DNA of 64,000 nucleotides from JAFGXT01 sp963677165 (GTDB taxonomy: Bacteria; Verrucomicrobiota; Lentisphaeria; Victivallales; SZUA-371). Location: positions 4,030,001 to 4,094,000 of the forward strand of contig CAXXSX010000002.1 in assembly GCA_963677165.2 (NCBI GenBank), read 5' to 3'. The notes below the pieces were generated by a model, which was not told where the DNA came from, did not search any database, and was given only the letters and a program-made list of their open reading frames with translations. Both the position numbers and the translations under genes were made by a program. Below are positions 35,564 to 44,385 of the stretch, one piece after another (position 1 is the first letter of the stretch; the number at the start of each line of letters is the position of its first letter).

Positions 35564-37273
35564 ATGAGAACATACTGTAATCCGCTTAATCTTAACTATA
35601 ATATTCAGTTGCCGAACTCTGGTGGAAATCGCGATAACCCCGGTCCGGATAACTGGTTTTTTCGCGAGGCGGCAGACCCTAGTGTAGTGATTTTTGATGA
35701 TGAATATTATCTGTTTAGTTCAGTGACTAAAGGCTATTGGGTTTCTGCTGACTTGTGTGCATGGGAGTTTATCGCCCTGTCCGACTGGAGTCAGTTGCCA
35801 AATCTACGCCATTATGCGCCTACCGCTGTCGTGCTTGACGGAGTGATGTACCTGGCGCCGGGAAATTCGCAGCTTGCCGGTGTATTCAAGACAAGCACTC
35901 CGCGCGATCCGGCATCATGGTCCGAGATGCCTGATACCGGTACGCCTGCGACCGGCAAGCATTATCCGGATGCCCAGTTGTTTTATGATGAAGAGTTTGA
36001 CAAGCTTTATTATACATATGGATGCAGTCCGGAAGGATATATCCATATTCAGGAACTCGATAAAAACACTTTTACGCCGTGCGGCATGTATTATAAGATG
36101 TTTATGCCCGATCCAGATAAGCGGGGGTGGGAACGGCCCGGAGGTCCACGTGGTAATAATGACAGGGAAGGGTTTGGCTGGGTTGAGGGGGCTCAGATAT
36201 TTAAACATAATGGTAAATACTACTGGATTTATTCATTGGCAGATCTAGGAAATGGATACTGCAACGGGGTTTATGTTTCGGATAATATTGCTGGGCCATA
36301 TTCTTTTCAACAGTTTAATCCCTGTACACAGAAACTCACCGGGTTTGCCCCCGGGGCAGGGCACGGGGAAATCTTTAAAGATAAGCATGGTAACTGGTGG
36401 ACCGTTACGTGCCAGAATCTCTGGAAACTGGAACGTTTTGAACGCCGGATCAGCATGTTTCCTACCTGTATTGATGAAAACGGACAACTTTTTTCCGATA
36501 CCCGCATGGGGGATTATCCGGTGATTATTCCTGATCATTATGTCAATAGCAATACTGACTGTTTACACGCCAACTGGAATTTGCTGTCATATAAAAAGCC
36601 GGTCAGGGCATCATCGGTGCAGGAAGGGTTTCCTGTGATGAATGCCTGTGATGAAGATATCAGGTCATGGTGGAGTGCAAAAAGTGGGGATGCTGAAGAA
36701 TGGTTTATGATGGACCTTGAGCAGTGTTGCGAAATTTATGCGATACAGGTGAATTTTGCCGAACAGAATATTCGGAATCACGAGGACCCCACGCCGTACA
36801 TACAATATCAGTTGATGGTTTCAGACGATGAAAAATCATGGCGAATCATTATAGATAAAGCTGATTCATGCCACGATACACCTCACGACTATGTGCCGTT
36901 AGCCAAGCCGGTTTCAGCCCGTTATGTTAAGATTGTCAACTATCACGTTCCGTTTGACGGAAACTTTGCTTTGCGTGGATTACGTTTGTTTGGTGTTGGA
37001 AAAGGTAAACCTCCCGTTGCTCCTGATTTTTCCGTGTATCGCAATAATGATGATTTGCGGGAAGCTACGTTGTGTTGGACAAAATCACCAGAGGCTGATG
37101 GTTATGTCATTCGATATGGAATCAAACCCGATGAGTTATTTCATTCCCAACAAATCTATGGGCTTACAGAACATAAAATACGAAGCTTAAATAGTGGTCT
37201 TGGCTATTATTTTACTGTAGATTCTTTTAATCCTAACGGTTATGCTGCTGGAAATAAAATAGAATCCGGTTGA
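35564..37273 (+). CDS. GH43-like glycosidase with discoidin and Fn3-like domains
   Basis: The 569-residue product has a five-bladed GH43 domain (about 1-330): REAADPSVV gives the base D38, HYPDAQLFYD the pKa modulator D136, and GWVEGAQIF the acid E208. A discoidin (F5/8 type C) module follows (about 335-480, VRASSVQEGFPVMNACDEDI), and a fibronectin type III-like module (about 485-565). No signal peptide is visible, which is unusual for an enzyme with carbohydrate-binding modules. Such enzymes remove arabinose, xylose or galactose units. It ends the second polysaccharide locus and converges on the msr gene. Confidence 0.88.
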   Translation: MRTYCNPLNLNYNIQLPNSGGNRDNPGPDNWFFREAADPSVVIFDDEYYLFSSVTKGYWVSADLCAWEFIALSDWSQLPNLRHYAPTAVVLDGVMYLAPGNSQLAGVFKTSTPRDPASWSEMPDTGTPATGKHYPDAQLFYDEEFDKLYYTYGCSPEGYIHIQELDKNTFTPCGMYYKMFMPDPDKRGWERPGGPRGNNDREGFGWVEGAQIFKHNGKYYWIYSLADLGNGYCNGVYVSDNIAGPYSFQQFNPCTQKLTGFAPGAGHGEIFKDKHGNWWTVTCQNLWKLERFERRISMFPTCIDENGQLFSDTRMGDYPVIIPDHYVNSNTDCLHANWNLLSYKKPVRASSVQEGFPVMNACDEDIRSWWSAKSGDAEEWFMMDLEQCCEIYAIQVNFAEQNIRNHEDPTPYIQYQLMVSDDEKSWRIIIDKADSCHDTPHDYVPLAKPVSARYVKIVNYHVPFDGNFALRGLRLFGVGKGKPPVAPDFSVYRNNDDLREATLCWTKSPEADGYVIRYGIKPDELFHSQQIYGLTEHKIRSLNSGLGYYFTVDSFNPNGYAAGNKIESG

Positions 37274-37283
37274 TTTTTTCAAA

Positions 37284-38297
37284 CTAGAAGCGCTTTTGAT
37301 ATGAATGACAGTATGGCTTTGTTCCTTTTTTATCATAATAATTGCGGTGATATTTTTCCGCGGGCCAGAAGCGCGATGCTTTCACTAGCTCTGTCTGGAC
37401 ATCATATCCTTTCGACTCTAGAAGTTTTACCAGCTTGTCTGCCGTTTCTTTTTGCGCATCATTGTAATAGAAAATAGCTGAACGATATTGGTCTCCGATA
37501 TCCGGTCCCTGGCGATTCTTCTGGGTTGGATCGTGTATTTCAAAGAACATCTTTGCCAACTGTTCATAGGATACTTTTTTCGGGTCAAATATGACTTCCA
37601 CCGCTTCCGCGTGTCCGGTAGTGTGCGAGCAAACTTGTTTATAGGTGGGATATTCGGTTTTGCCACCGATATACCCAACTGTTGTGGAGATCACTCCGGG
37701 GACTTTACCCATAAGGTATTCAACGCCCCAAAAGCAGCCTCCGGCAAATACGGCTCTGCCAAAATGTTCCGCATCGGTTGATGGGATGAATTTCATGGAG
37801 ATCGAATTTACGCAGTGACGCTCGTTCTTCGGCGTCAGGCGTTCGCCGTTGAAAACATGACCAAGGTGTCCGCCGCAGCGGGCGCAGGTGATTTCGACGC
37901 GTCTTCCGTCCGGATCAGGCGTACGGGTAACGGCTCCCGGAAGTTCGTCATCGAACCCGGGCCAGCCGCAGCCGGTTTTGAACTTGTCATCGGACCGATA
38001 CAGCGGTGCGCCGCACTGACGGCATACGTACATTCCGGCTTTGAAGTTATCGTTGTATTCTCCGGTAAATGGCCGTTCGGTTCCCTTATGGATGATAACC
38101 GCGGCCTCTTCCGGGGTTAGTTTGGCTTTGGTTACCGGTTTCTGTTCATCGGTATTCTGAGTTTTATTCATATCATTTATATTCATGATTACATTTCCGG
38201 TTAATACGATTGATGCAAGAAGAAATAATAGAACGAGCGGCAGCCGTCTGCCAGAAGCCGACGGAGCCTTACGACTTGATCTGGCTAATTTTTTCAT
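37284..38297 (-). CDS. msrAB: Membrane-anchored MsrB-MsrA methionine sulfoxide reductase fusion
   Basis: The 337-residue product has an N-terminal membrane anchor (about 20-38). The MsrB domain (about 58-172) has zinc cysteines C92/C95 and C138/C141 and the catalytic RHCVNS (C162). The MsrA domain (about 180-337) has GGCFWG (C188) and HCH-type KYHRNYY at the end. MsrB reduces the R and MsrA the S form of methionine sulfoxide, so the fusion repairs both, probably in the periplasm. No electron-donor gene such as a CcdA-type protein is adjacent. The ATG at 38297 has no clear RBS. Confidence 0.95.
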   Translation of the reverse strand: MKKLARSSRKAPSASGRRLPLVLLFLLASIVLTGNVIMNINDMNKTQNTDEQKPVTKAKLTPEEAAVIIHKGTERPFTGEYNDNFKAGMYVCRQCGAPLYRSDDKFKTGCGWPGFDDELPGAVTRTPDPDGRRVEITCARCGGHLGHVFNGERLTPKNERHCVNSISMKFIPSTDAEHFGRAVFAGGCFWGVEYLMGKVPGVISTTVGYIGGKTEYPTYKQVCSHTTGHAEAVEVIFDPKKVSYEQLAKMFFEIHDPTQKNRQGPDIGDQYRSAIFYYNDAQKETADKLVKLLESKGYDVQTELVKASRFWPAEKYHRNYYDKKGTKPYCHSYQKRF

Positions 38298-38415
38298 ATT
38301 TATAAGACGGATTGCGTCAGCGAAAACTAACGTTCCGTAATTAATTAAAATTTTTAGTATTCGTTACTATATATTATACAGGCTGGCAGTCTTTTTCTCA
38401 ACGGGGTATTGGTGA

Positions 38416-39261
38416 TTAATCGTTGAGAATTTTAAGATATGTCTCAATTTCTTTCCGGTGTTTTTGCAGGAATCGAAGTGAACATTTTCCAAAACTTTTA
38501 TTATAGTCGGTGACCAGAGGCAATAAGTCTTTATATTTTTCAGGGATTTGTACTTTTAGTGATTTGATATCAGCTTCAATTATTTTTTTTTGATATTCTT
38601 GCCATGTTTGGTTATTTGGATTTGAATGGGTTGATAAATACTTACTGTAGATTTTTGACATCATTATGCTGTATTTGATATTTTTAACGGCCTGATCATA
38701 GAATATCAGTATTCGTTGTTTTTGGGGAGTTGCTTTTACATAATTTTTCATCCATTTGATGTCTTCAGGATTATTGTACAAATTATAATATTTAAACCAT
38801 TTGTTTGCTGATAATTGGGGGTATTTTTTTGAGATATAAGTGTCGTAGACTTCCTGGGGCGTTAATCCTTGTTTATTTAGAAGTTCAAGCCCTTCTGAAA
38901 TATGTTTACAGAAGGAAATATGAGCTTCTGCAACTTGCTGGTGAAATTTGGAAAAATCTTTGCTTGGTTGAGATTTTGCCCAATATTCAATCAATTTGTC
39001 TTCTTTGTCTTTGGGAAGTTCGACTTTCCACTTTTTATACAATTGATCTTCAATCATACTATGGATCGTGAATTTCACAAATATTTCTCTAGTTTTTTGT
39101 CGGGCATAATAGCATTGAAATGTAAGAGTTTCGTCGCCTGCGGATAATTTTATTTCTTCCGGCTTTTTCTTTAGAGTGTAGTCGTAGGGTGCTGGATATA
39201 CGTTTGTACTGAAGATTATGCTTATAAGTAAAATTATTGCAGTCAAATACTTTGTTTTCAT
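38416..39261 (-). CDS. Exported protein of unknown function
   Basis: The 281-residue product has a signal peptide (about 1-23, MKTKYLTAIILLISIIFS). The mature part is mostly charged alpha helix with many lysines and several K-W-x-K and Y-Y patterns (ANKWFKYYNLYNNPEDIKW). I recognise no domain. It is notably AT-rich compared with its neighbours, with AAA and TTT codons dominating. It starts one base after the stop of the BtuF-like gene, so the two are co-transcribed and possibly translationally coupled. It could be an accessory periplasmic protein for that binding protein, but only position supports this. Confidence 0.6.
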   Translation of the reverse strand: MKTKYLTAIILLISIIFSTNVYPAPYDYTLKKKPEEIKLSAGDETLTFQCYYARQKTREIFVKFTIHSMIEDQLYKKWKVELPKDKEDKLIEYWAKSQPSKDFSKFHQQVAEAHISFCKHISEGLELLNKQGLTPQEVYDTYISKKYPQLSANKWFKYYNLYNNPEDIKWMKNYVKATPQKQRILIFYDQAVKNIKYSIMMSKIYSKYLSTHSNPNNQTWQEYQKKIIEADIKSLKVQIPEKYKDLLPLVTDYNKSFGKCSLRFLQKHRKEIETYLKILND

Positions 39262-39262
39262 C

Positions 39263-40111
39263 TCAGTTTTCCTTTTTGAGCGTTTCCGGTATTATACATT
39301 TTTGCAACATGGCGATGGCGTCAAGCATACGCGGTCCGATTCGGAAGAGGATGTCGGTGTTCATGCCGGAATATACCCGGTGGTTTTTGACTGCTTTTAT
39401 CTCCTTCCATGCGGGACGTGTAATTAAGCCATTGACTTGAGCCTTTTTCAGGTCGGGACACAGCAGAACTTCGATTCCCTGCATCATGATCCATTCTTCG
39501 GATACATTGAAATATCCCTGATCCTTATCTGCCGCCGCGTTTACGCCTCCGGCATAAAAAATATAGTCCGTAAGAAATGATTGTTTGCCGCAGGTTATCA
39601 GCGGATTGTCCCAGATCAGCATTAAAACTTTAGAACGTTTTTTGACTTTGATTTGCTTATATTCTTCCAGTCCGTTTTTTATGCGCTGCTGTTCTTGTTC
39701 TGCCTCGGTTTTGCAGTCGAATAGTTTGCCGAGTTTTTCCACGGTTTTCAGATAATCGTCAATTGACGCGGAGTTGAACTTTTCAAAACGAATTCCAAGT
39801 CTTTTTACAGAGTCGATTTGCGCGGGGGATTTCATGGCATCGGCAATAACGATGTCCGGCTTGAGCATTGCCAGCGGTTCAAGGTAGACAACGCCGAACT
39901 TTCCGGCAACCGGCAGCTTTTGGGCCGCTTGGGGATAATTGCATGCGGAGGAACGTCCGACCAGCCAGTCGCCGCGACCAAGTTTATACATGGTTTCGGT
40001 CAGGCTGGGAGAAAGAGATATCACCCTTAATTTTTCAGCAGCAATTGACTGAAAACAAATGATAAAAACAAGAAAAGCTGTAAGAAAACGCATAATTTGC
40101 CTGTATTTCAT
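39263..40111 (-). CDS. BtuF-like periplasmic metal-chelate/cobalamin-binding protein
   Basis: The 282-residue product has a signal peptide (about 1-25) and a type III binding-protein fold. Recognisable parts are LRVISLSPSLTETMYKLGRG, VAGKFGVVYLEPLAMLKPDI and LLIWDNPLITCGKQSFLTDY-like strands. It belongs to the BtuF/FhuD family that delivers cobalamin, haem or siderophores to BtuCD-type ABC importers. No permease or ATPase is adjacent, and no cobalamin riboswitch is evident upstream. The ligand is therefore open. It is followed directly by the small exported protein. Confidence 0.85.
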   Translation of the reverse strand: MKYRQIMRFLTAFLVFIICFQSIAAEKLRVISLSPSLTETMYKLGRGDWLVGRSSACNYPQAAQKLPVAGKFGVVYLEPLAMLKPDIVIADAMKSPAQIDSVKRLGIRFEKFNSASIDDYLKTVEKLGKLFDCKTEAEQEQQRIKNGLEEYKQIKVKKRSKVLMLIWDNPLITCGKQSFLTDYIFYAGGVNAAADKDQGYFNVSEEWIMMQGIEVLLCPDLKKAQVNGLITRPAWKEIKAVKNHRVYSGMNTDILFRIGPRMLDAIAMLQKCIIPETLKKEN

Positions 40112-40305
40112 ATAATTTTGTTATGAATTTACACATAAATATGATATAATACAATTAATTTACGAGGGGTTTTTCATCATTATAAGGTCTGTCATTACAG
40201 GCATATTGCGTACATTGCATTATTATAATTGCAATAATGGATAATCATTATATATTATACGCGATTGAATGGTATTGTATGTAATTTGGAGATTTTATTA
40301 TAGTT

Positions 40306-41583
40306 ATGAGCAAGACGATTTCAACAGAAGAAATGCGTTCGTGCATGATGGATATGGGCGAGAAGGCCCGGTTTGCCGCTTATCGGCTGGCGGGTATGAC
40401 TTCTGCTCAAAAAAATGATTGCCTGCTGAAAATGGCGGATGCGATTGAAGCTTCTGCTGCAGATATCATAAAAGAAAATGCGAAAGACCTTAAAGCCGGT
40501 AAGGAAAAGGGCCTGTCAAATGCTATGCTGGATCGTTTAAAACTGGACGATGTCAGAATCAAAGGAATGGCCGATGGTTTGCGCGAAGTTACCGCACTGG
40601 ATGATCCGGTTGGTCGCAGTTTATCGACGATTGTCAGGCCGAATGGCATGAAGATCGAAAAAGTATCGGTTCCGCTCGGTGTGATCGGTATTGTTTATGA
40701 ATCACGTCCGAATGTAACGGTTGATGCTGCCGGACTTTGTCTGAAAGCCGGTAACGCGGTTATTTTGCGTGGAGGTTCAGAGGCTTTTCATTCTAATATG
40801 GTGTTGGCTCACCTGCTTAATCGTGCCGGGGTTGAATCCGGTATGCCGGACGGAGCGGTACAACTTATTCCGTGGACTGATCGTGAAGCGATCAGTATTC
40901 TTCTGAAAATGGATCAGTATGTTGATCTTATCATTCCCCGCGGCGGCGAAGGCCTGATTCGTACCGTTGTTGAGAATTCTACGATTCCGGTTATCAAGCA
41001 CTATAAAGGCGTGTGTCATGTTTACGTGGATGAAAATGCCGATATGCAGATGGCTGAAAATATTATCATTAACGGTAAGTGTCAGCGTCCCGGCGTGTGC
41101 AACGCGATTGAAACCGTATTGATCAATGAAAACATTGCCGATGAATTCTTACCGCAGATCGTGAAGGCCCTGACTGATAACGGGGTTGAAATTCATGGTG
41201 ATGAAGTAATCTGCGAAAAGGTTGAATGTGCGGTTCCCGCAACGGAAACCGAATGGTACAATGAGTATCTTGAACTGAAGATTTCGATGAAACTGGTCGC
41301 CGATGTTTGTGAGGCTGTCTATCACATCAATAAATACGGGTCGCATCATAGTGATTGCATTGTTACAAGTGACGAACAGAATGCGGGAATATTCCTGAAC
41401 GGCGTTGATTCATCAACTGTTTATCACAATGCCTCGACCCGTTTTACAGATGGCGGAGAGTTTGGTATGGGCGCGGAGATTGGAATCAGTACTGACAAGC
41501 TTCATGCCCGAGGTCCGATGGGACTGCCGGAACTCAACACCTATAAGTATATTGTAACTGGCGAAGGTCAGATTAGAAACTGA
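40306..41583 (+). CDS. proA: Gamma-glutamyl phosphate reductase
   Basis: The 425-residue product matches ProA along its length: GEKARFAAYRLAGM at the start, VPLGVIGIVYESRPNVTVDA, KAGNAVILRGGSEA, the catalytic-cysteine region CQRPGVCNAIET (about 265-275), and RFTDGGEFGMGAEIGISTDK near the end. It reduces gamma-glutamyl phosphate to glutamate semialdehyde with NADPH in proline synthesis. proB is not in the window. It is followed after 5 bases by the BioH-like gene. The upstream 194 bases are AT-rich and hold a possible TTGCAA/TATATT promoter. GGAG is about 13 bases before the ATG. Confidence 0.97.
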   Translation: MSKTISTEEMRSCMMDMGEKARFAAYRLAGMTSAQKNDCLLKMADAIEASAADIIKENAKDLKAGKEKGLSNAMLDRLKLDDVRIKGMADGLREVTALDDPVGRSLSTIVRPNGMKIEKVSVPLGVIGIVYESRPNVTVDAAGLCLKAGNAVILRGGSEAFHSNMVLAHLLNRAGVESGMPDGAVQLIPWTDREAISILLKMDQYVDLIIPRGGEGLIRTVVENSTIPVIKHYKGVCHVYVDENADMQMAENIIINGKCQRPGVCNAIETVLINENIADEFLPQIVKALTDNGVEIHGDEVICEKVECAVPATETEWYNEYLELKISMKLVADVCEAVYHINKYGSHHSDCIVTSDEQNAGIFLNGVDSSTVYHNASTRFTDGGEFGMGAEIGISTDKLHARGPMGLPELNTYKYIVTGEGQIRN

Positions 41584-41588
41584 GTACA

Positions 41589-42263
41589 ATGAAAACGTTA
41601 ATACTGCCTGGCTGGGCGGTGCCGTCCGAAGTTTATCGGAATCTGCCGTTTGCCGGAGCTGAAATAATAGATTATGGTTTTTACCAGTCCGGCTGTGAAT
41701 TCAGTACGGAGAAAATTAGAGCGGAAATATCTGCTTCGATTGATGGTGATTGTTTGATTGCGGCGCATTCTCTTGGTACAATGTTTGCTCTGGAGGCCGC
41801 TGCCGCTTCTGAGTATGTAAAGGCATTGGTGCTATATGCTCCGTTTGCCCGATTTTCCGCCGCAGATGGTTATGCCGGACAGCCGGAGAAGATCATCAAG
41901 GCAATGCGTTTGCAGCTCAGGCGTAATCCGGCAAAACTGCTGAAAGCGTTTTTTGCTAATATGGCGGCGCCGGAGTCGTATGACATTGGTTTGCCGGAAG
42001 AAATTAACCGTGAGGCGCTTGATGCCGGACTTGAGTGTCTTCTGAATTATGACGTCAGGGATATTCTTGATCGTGTGAAATGTCCGGTTCTGGTAATTTC
42101 AGGAACCGAAGACCGAATTGCCGCTGAAGGGCAGACCGGCTGGCTGGTTGAAAATATTACCGGATGCAGTAGTAGTGAAATATCCGGAGCGGGGCATGCA
42201 GTACCGTTTTCCCGGCTGGAAGAATATGGAGACAGGCTGAACAAATTTATCGGTCTGATTTGA
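41589..42263 (+). CDS. BioH/BioG-like alpha/beta hydrolase (putative pimeloyl-ACP esterase)
   Basis: The 224-residue product has the alpha/beta hydrolase marks: AAHSLG nucleophile elbow (S61), VLVISGTEDRIA with the acid residue, and SGAGHAVPFS with the histidine. It starts MKTLILPGWAVPSEVYRNLP, comparable to the PGWG start of BioH. It stands 4 bases before a BioC gene, and BioC/BioH partnership is a well known arrangement. BioH frees pimeloyl-ACP from its methyl ester at the end of pimelate synthesis. The biotin role is an inference from context; another carboxylesterase is possible. Confidence 0.7.
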   Translation: MKTLILPGWAVPSEVYRNLPFAGAEIIDYGFYQSGCEFSTEKIRAEISASIDGDCLIAAHSLGTMFALEAAAASEYVKALVLYAPFARFSAADGYAGQPEKIIKAMRLQLRRNPAKLLKAFFANMAAPESYDIGLPEEINREALDAGLECLLNYDVRDILDRVKCPVLVISGTEDRIAAEGQTGWLVENITGCSSSEISGAGHAVPFSRLEEYGDRLNKFIGLI

Positions 42264-42267
42264 TTTT

Positions 42268-43053
42268 ATGGTTTATTCAAAAAATGTTGCGAAAAATTTT
42301 TCAAGGTCATCAACTTCTTACGCGATGGCGGGACTTTTTCAAAAATTCGCTGCCCAGCGGCTTTATGATCTGGTTGACCGTGAGGTGTTGGATCATGATA
42401 AGGTTGGACGGATTCTTGAGCTGGGTTGTGGAACCGGTTTTTTGACGATCGGGCTGATGCAGTTATTCCCGGAAGCATCGTTTGTTATTAGTGACATTTC
42501 CGGCGATATGCTGGAAAAGTGTAAAACTAATATTACTCCCGCTATGACCGGAAAGCAGGGAATGGAACCGTTTTTCGAGTGTTACAATATATCCGAGGCG
42601 CAGATTGAAAAAGAATATGATCTGATTATTTCAGCTCTGGCCTTTCAATGGGTTTCGGATCTAAAACCCGTAATGCAGAACATTAAGGCGCGATTGAATA
42701 ACGGCGGAAAACTGGTATTTTCAACTTTGTTGCAAGGAACTTATTCGGTACTTCATAACGTTTTTGATGAGCTGGAAATTCCATATCCCGGGCCTTCGTT
42801 GCTTACCGAAGAAGAATTAAGGGCGAAATGCGGAATCTTTGATGATTGCCGGATGTGTACGTCGCTTCAGCGGGTTGAACATGAAAATCTTATAGATTTC
42901 CTTAAGCATATTCAGAAGATTGGCGCGAAAAACGCCGGGGAACGTCCGGTTTCAGTCGGTGATATGCGGAAGGTGATAAGACGCTATACCGAGTTGGAAG
43001 GTGACGGTCCGATTGTCGTAGACTATATTTTGGCTGAAGTTGTTTGCCAGTAG
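42268..43053 (+). CDS. bioC: Malonyl-ACP O-methyltransferase BioC
   Basis: The 261-residue product has the BioC start pattern KNVAKNFSRSSTSYAMAG, where AxxFxxxAxxYxxxA is typical. It has the SAM-binding ILELGCGTGFLTIGL (about 48-63), the motif around DISGDMLEK, and LIISALAFQWVSDLK. The methylation of malonyl-ACP starts pimelate synthesis for biotin. It is 4 bases after the esterase gene. The stop overlaps the RBS region of mtaB, so these genes form one transcript. Other biotin genes (bioF, bioA, bioD, bioB) are not in the window. Confidence 0.88.
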   Translation: MVYSKNVAKNFSRSSTSYAMAGLFQKFAAQRLYDLVDREVLDHDKVGRILELGCGTGFLTIGLMQLFPEASFVISDISGDMLEKCKTNITPAMTGKQGMEPFFECYNISEAQIEKEYDLIISALAFQWVSDLKPVMQNIKARLNNGGKLVFSTLLQGTYSVLHNVFDELEIPYPGPSLLTEEELRAKCGIFDDCRMCTSLQRVEHENLIDFLKHIQKIGAKNAGERPVSVGDMRKVIRRYTELEGDGPIVVDYILAEVVCQ

Positions 43054-43063
43054 GAGGTCCGAT

Positions 43064-44377
43064 ATGGCAGAAAAGCAGCGGACCGCCGCCGCCCTTACGC
43101 TTGGGTGTCGGTTGAACCAGGCCGATACCGCTTTGATCTTTGATCGCCTCAGAAAAGAAGGATTTACTATTGTTCGTCCTGAGCATCGTGGAAATATCGA
43201 TGTCATCATTGTTAATACCTGTACCGTAACCGGAACGGCCGCCCAGAAAAGCCGCCAGGCTGTAAGAAAATTTCGCCGTCAACATCCTGATTCATGTATT
43301 GTGGTTACCGGCTGCAGCGCAGGAATTGAAAATTCCCAATGGATGAATGAAGACGCGGTAGACTTGCTGATTCCGAACACTGAAAAAGTCAATATCATTG
43401 AGCACCTGCATAAATATCTGGAGGAACACCGCCCGTTGCTTTTGCAGCGTGAGGTGACCGAATGGCCCGAGGTTTTTACTGAGCACGCGGAAGGGGAATT
43501 CCCCTTCAAGAGTAGGGCACTGCTGAAAATCCAGGAGGGCTGCAACTCTTTTTGTACTTATTGCATTGTTCCTTACGCTCGGGGCAGGGAGCGTTCGCGT
43601 GACTGGAACGAGGTGATTGATGAATTTCAGCGTATGCTTGATCAGGGATATCGCGAGATTGTTATTACCGGAGTGAATGTCAGTACGTATAATCATAACG
43701 GACGTCGCCTGGTGGATTTGCTGGAAAAACTTACGTCGTATTCAGGAGATTACCGTATTCGTCTAAGCTCAACGGAACCTCATCCGGAGAATCGAAACCT
43801 GCTTGACGTGATTGCGGACAGCGGCAGAATCTGCCGTTTCCTGCACCTTTCGGTTCAGCACGGAACCGACGAAATTCTTAAGGCAATGAACCGTCATTAC
43901 ACGACTGCTGAATTTGAGGAATTTGTGAACGAAGCGCGTTTCCGAGTGCCGGGAATTCATATCGGTACCGATTTTATTGTTGGCTTTCCGGGAGAAACGG
44001 ATGCTTTGTTTGATTCTGCCTGTGATTTTATTCAAAAGATGGATTTCGCGAACACGCATATTTTTTCTTATTCTCCGCGCGAAGGAACGCCAGCCGCTAC
44101 TTATCCGAACCAGGTTCCGGGCGATATCGCCAAGCTTCGTTATGACCGCCTCCGGGAAATTTGCGATAAGTCGGCACAAAAGTATCTAAAAGCGCAGATC
44201 GGTCAGACTTTGCCGGTACTGTTTGAGCGTCGCCGAAAGTCCGGCGAAATGACCGGCTGGAGCGATAATTATGTGAAAGTTTTATGCACCAGTCCTGATA
44301 TCAAACCTAATTCATTAATGAATATAAAAGCCGAAACCGTAAAAGACGGAGCGATTATCGGTTCAATTATCGCATAA
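43064..44377 (+). CDS. mtaB: MiaB-like tRNA methylthiotransferase, MtaB type
   Basis: The 437-residue product has the UPF0004 N-terminal domain with cluster cysteines in LGCRLNQADT, NTCTVTGTAA and TGCSAG. The radical SAM domain has CNSFCTYCIVPYARG, and a TRAM domain follows at the end. The CRLNQADT version is characteristic of MtaB, which makes ms2t6A at tRNA position 37, rather than of MiaB or RimO. The ATG at 43064 has AGGAGG seven bases upstream and is preferred over an upstream TTG at 43040. It is followed 8 bases later by hrpB. Confidence 0.9.
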   Translation: MAEKQRTAAALTLGCRLNQADTALIFDRLRKEGFTIVRPEHRGNIDVIIVNTCTVTGTAAQKSRQAVRKFRRQHPDSCIVVTGCSAGIENSQWMNEDAVDLLIPNTEKVNIIEHLHKYLEEHRPLLLQREVTEWPEVFTEHAEGEFPFKSRALLKIQEGCNSFCTYCIVPYARGRERSRDWNEVIDEFQRMLDQGYREIVITGVNVSTYNHNGRRLVDLLEKLTSYSGDYRIRLSSTEPHPENRNLLDVIADSGRICRFLHLSVQHGTDEILKAMNRHYTTAEFEEFVNEARFRVPGIHIGTDFIVGFPGETDALFDSACDFIQKMDFANTHIFSYSPREGTPAATYPNQVPGDIAKLRYDRLREICDKSAQKYLKAQIGQTLPVLFERRRKSGEMTGWSDNYVKVLCTSPDIKPNSLMNIKAETVKDGAIIGSIIA

Positions 44378-44385
44378 CTCTAAAT

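Noticed and set aside
40112..40305. Cobalamin riboswitch upstream of the BtuF-like gene or proA
   Set aside because: No B12-box or conserved core is visible in this AT-rich gap.
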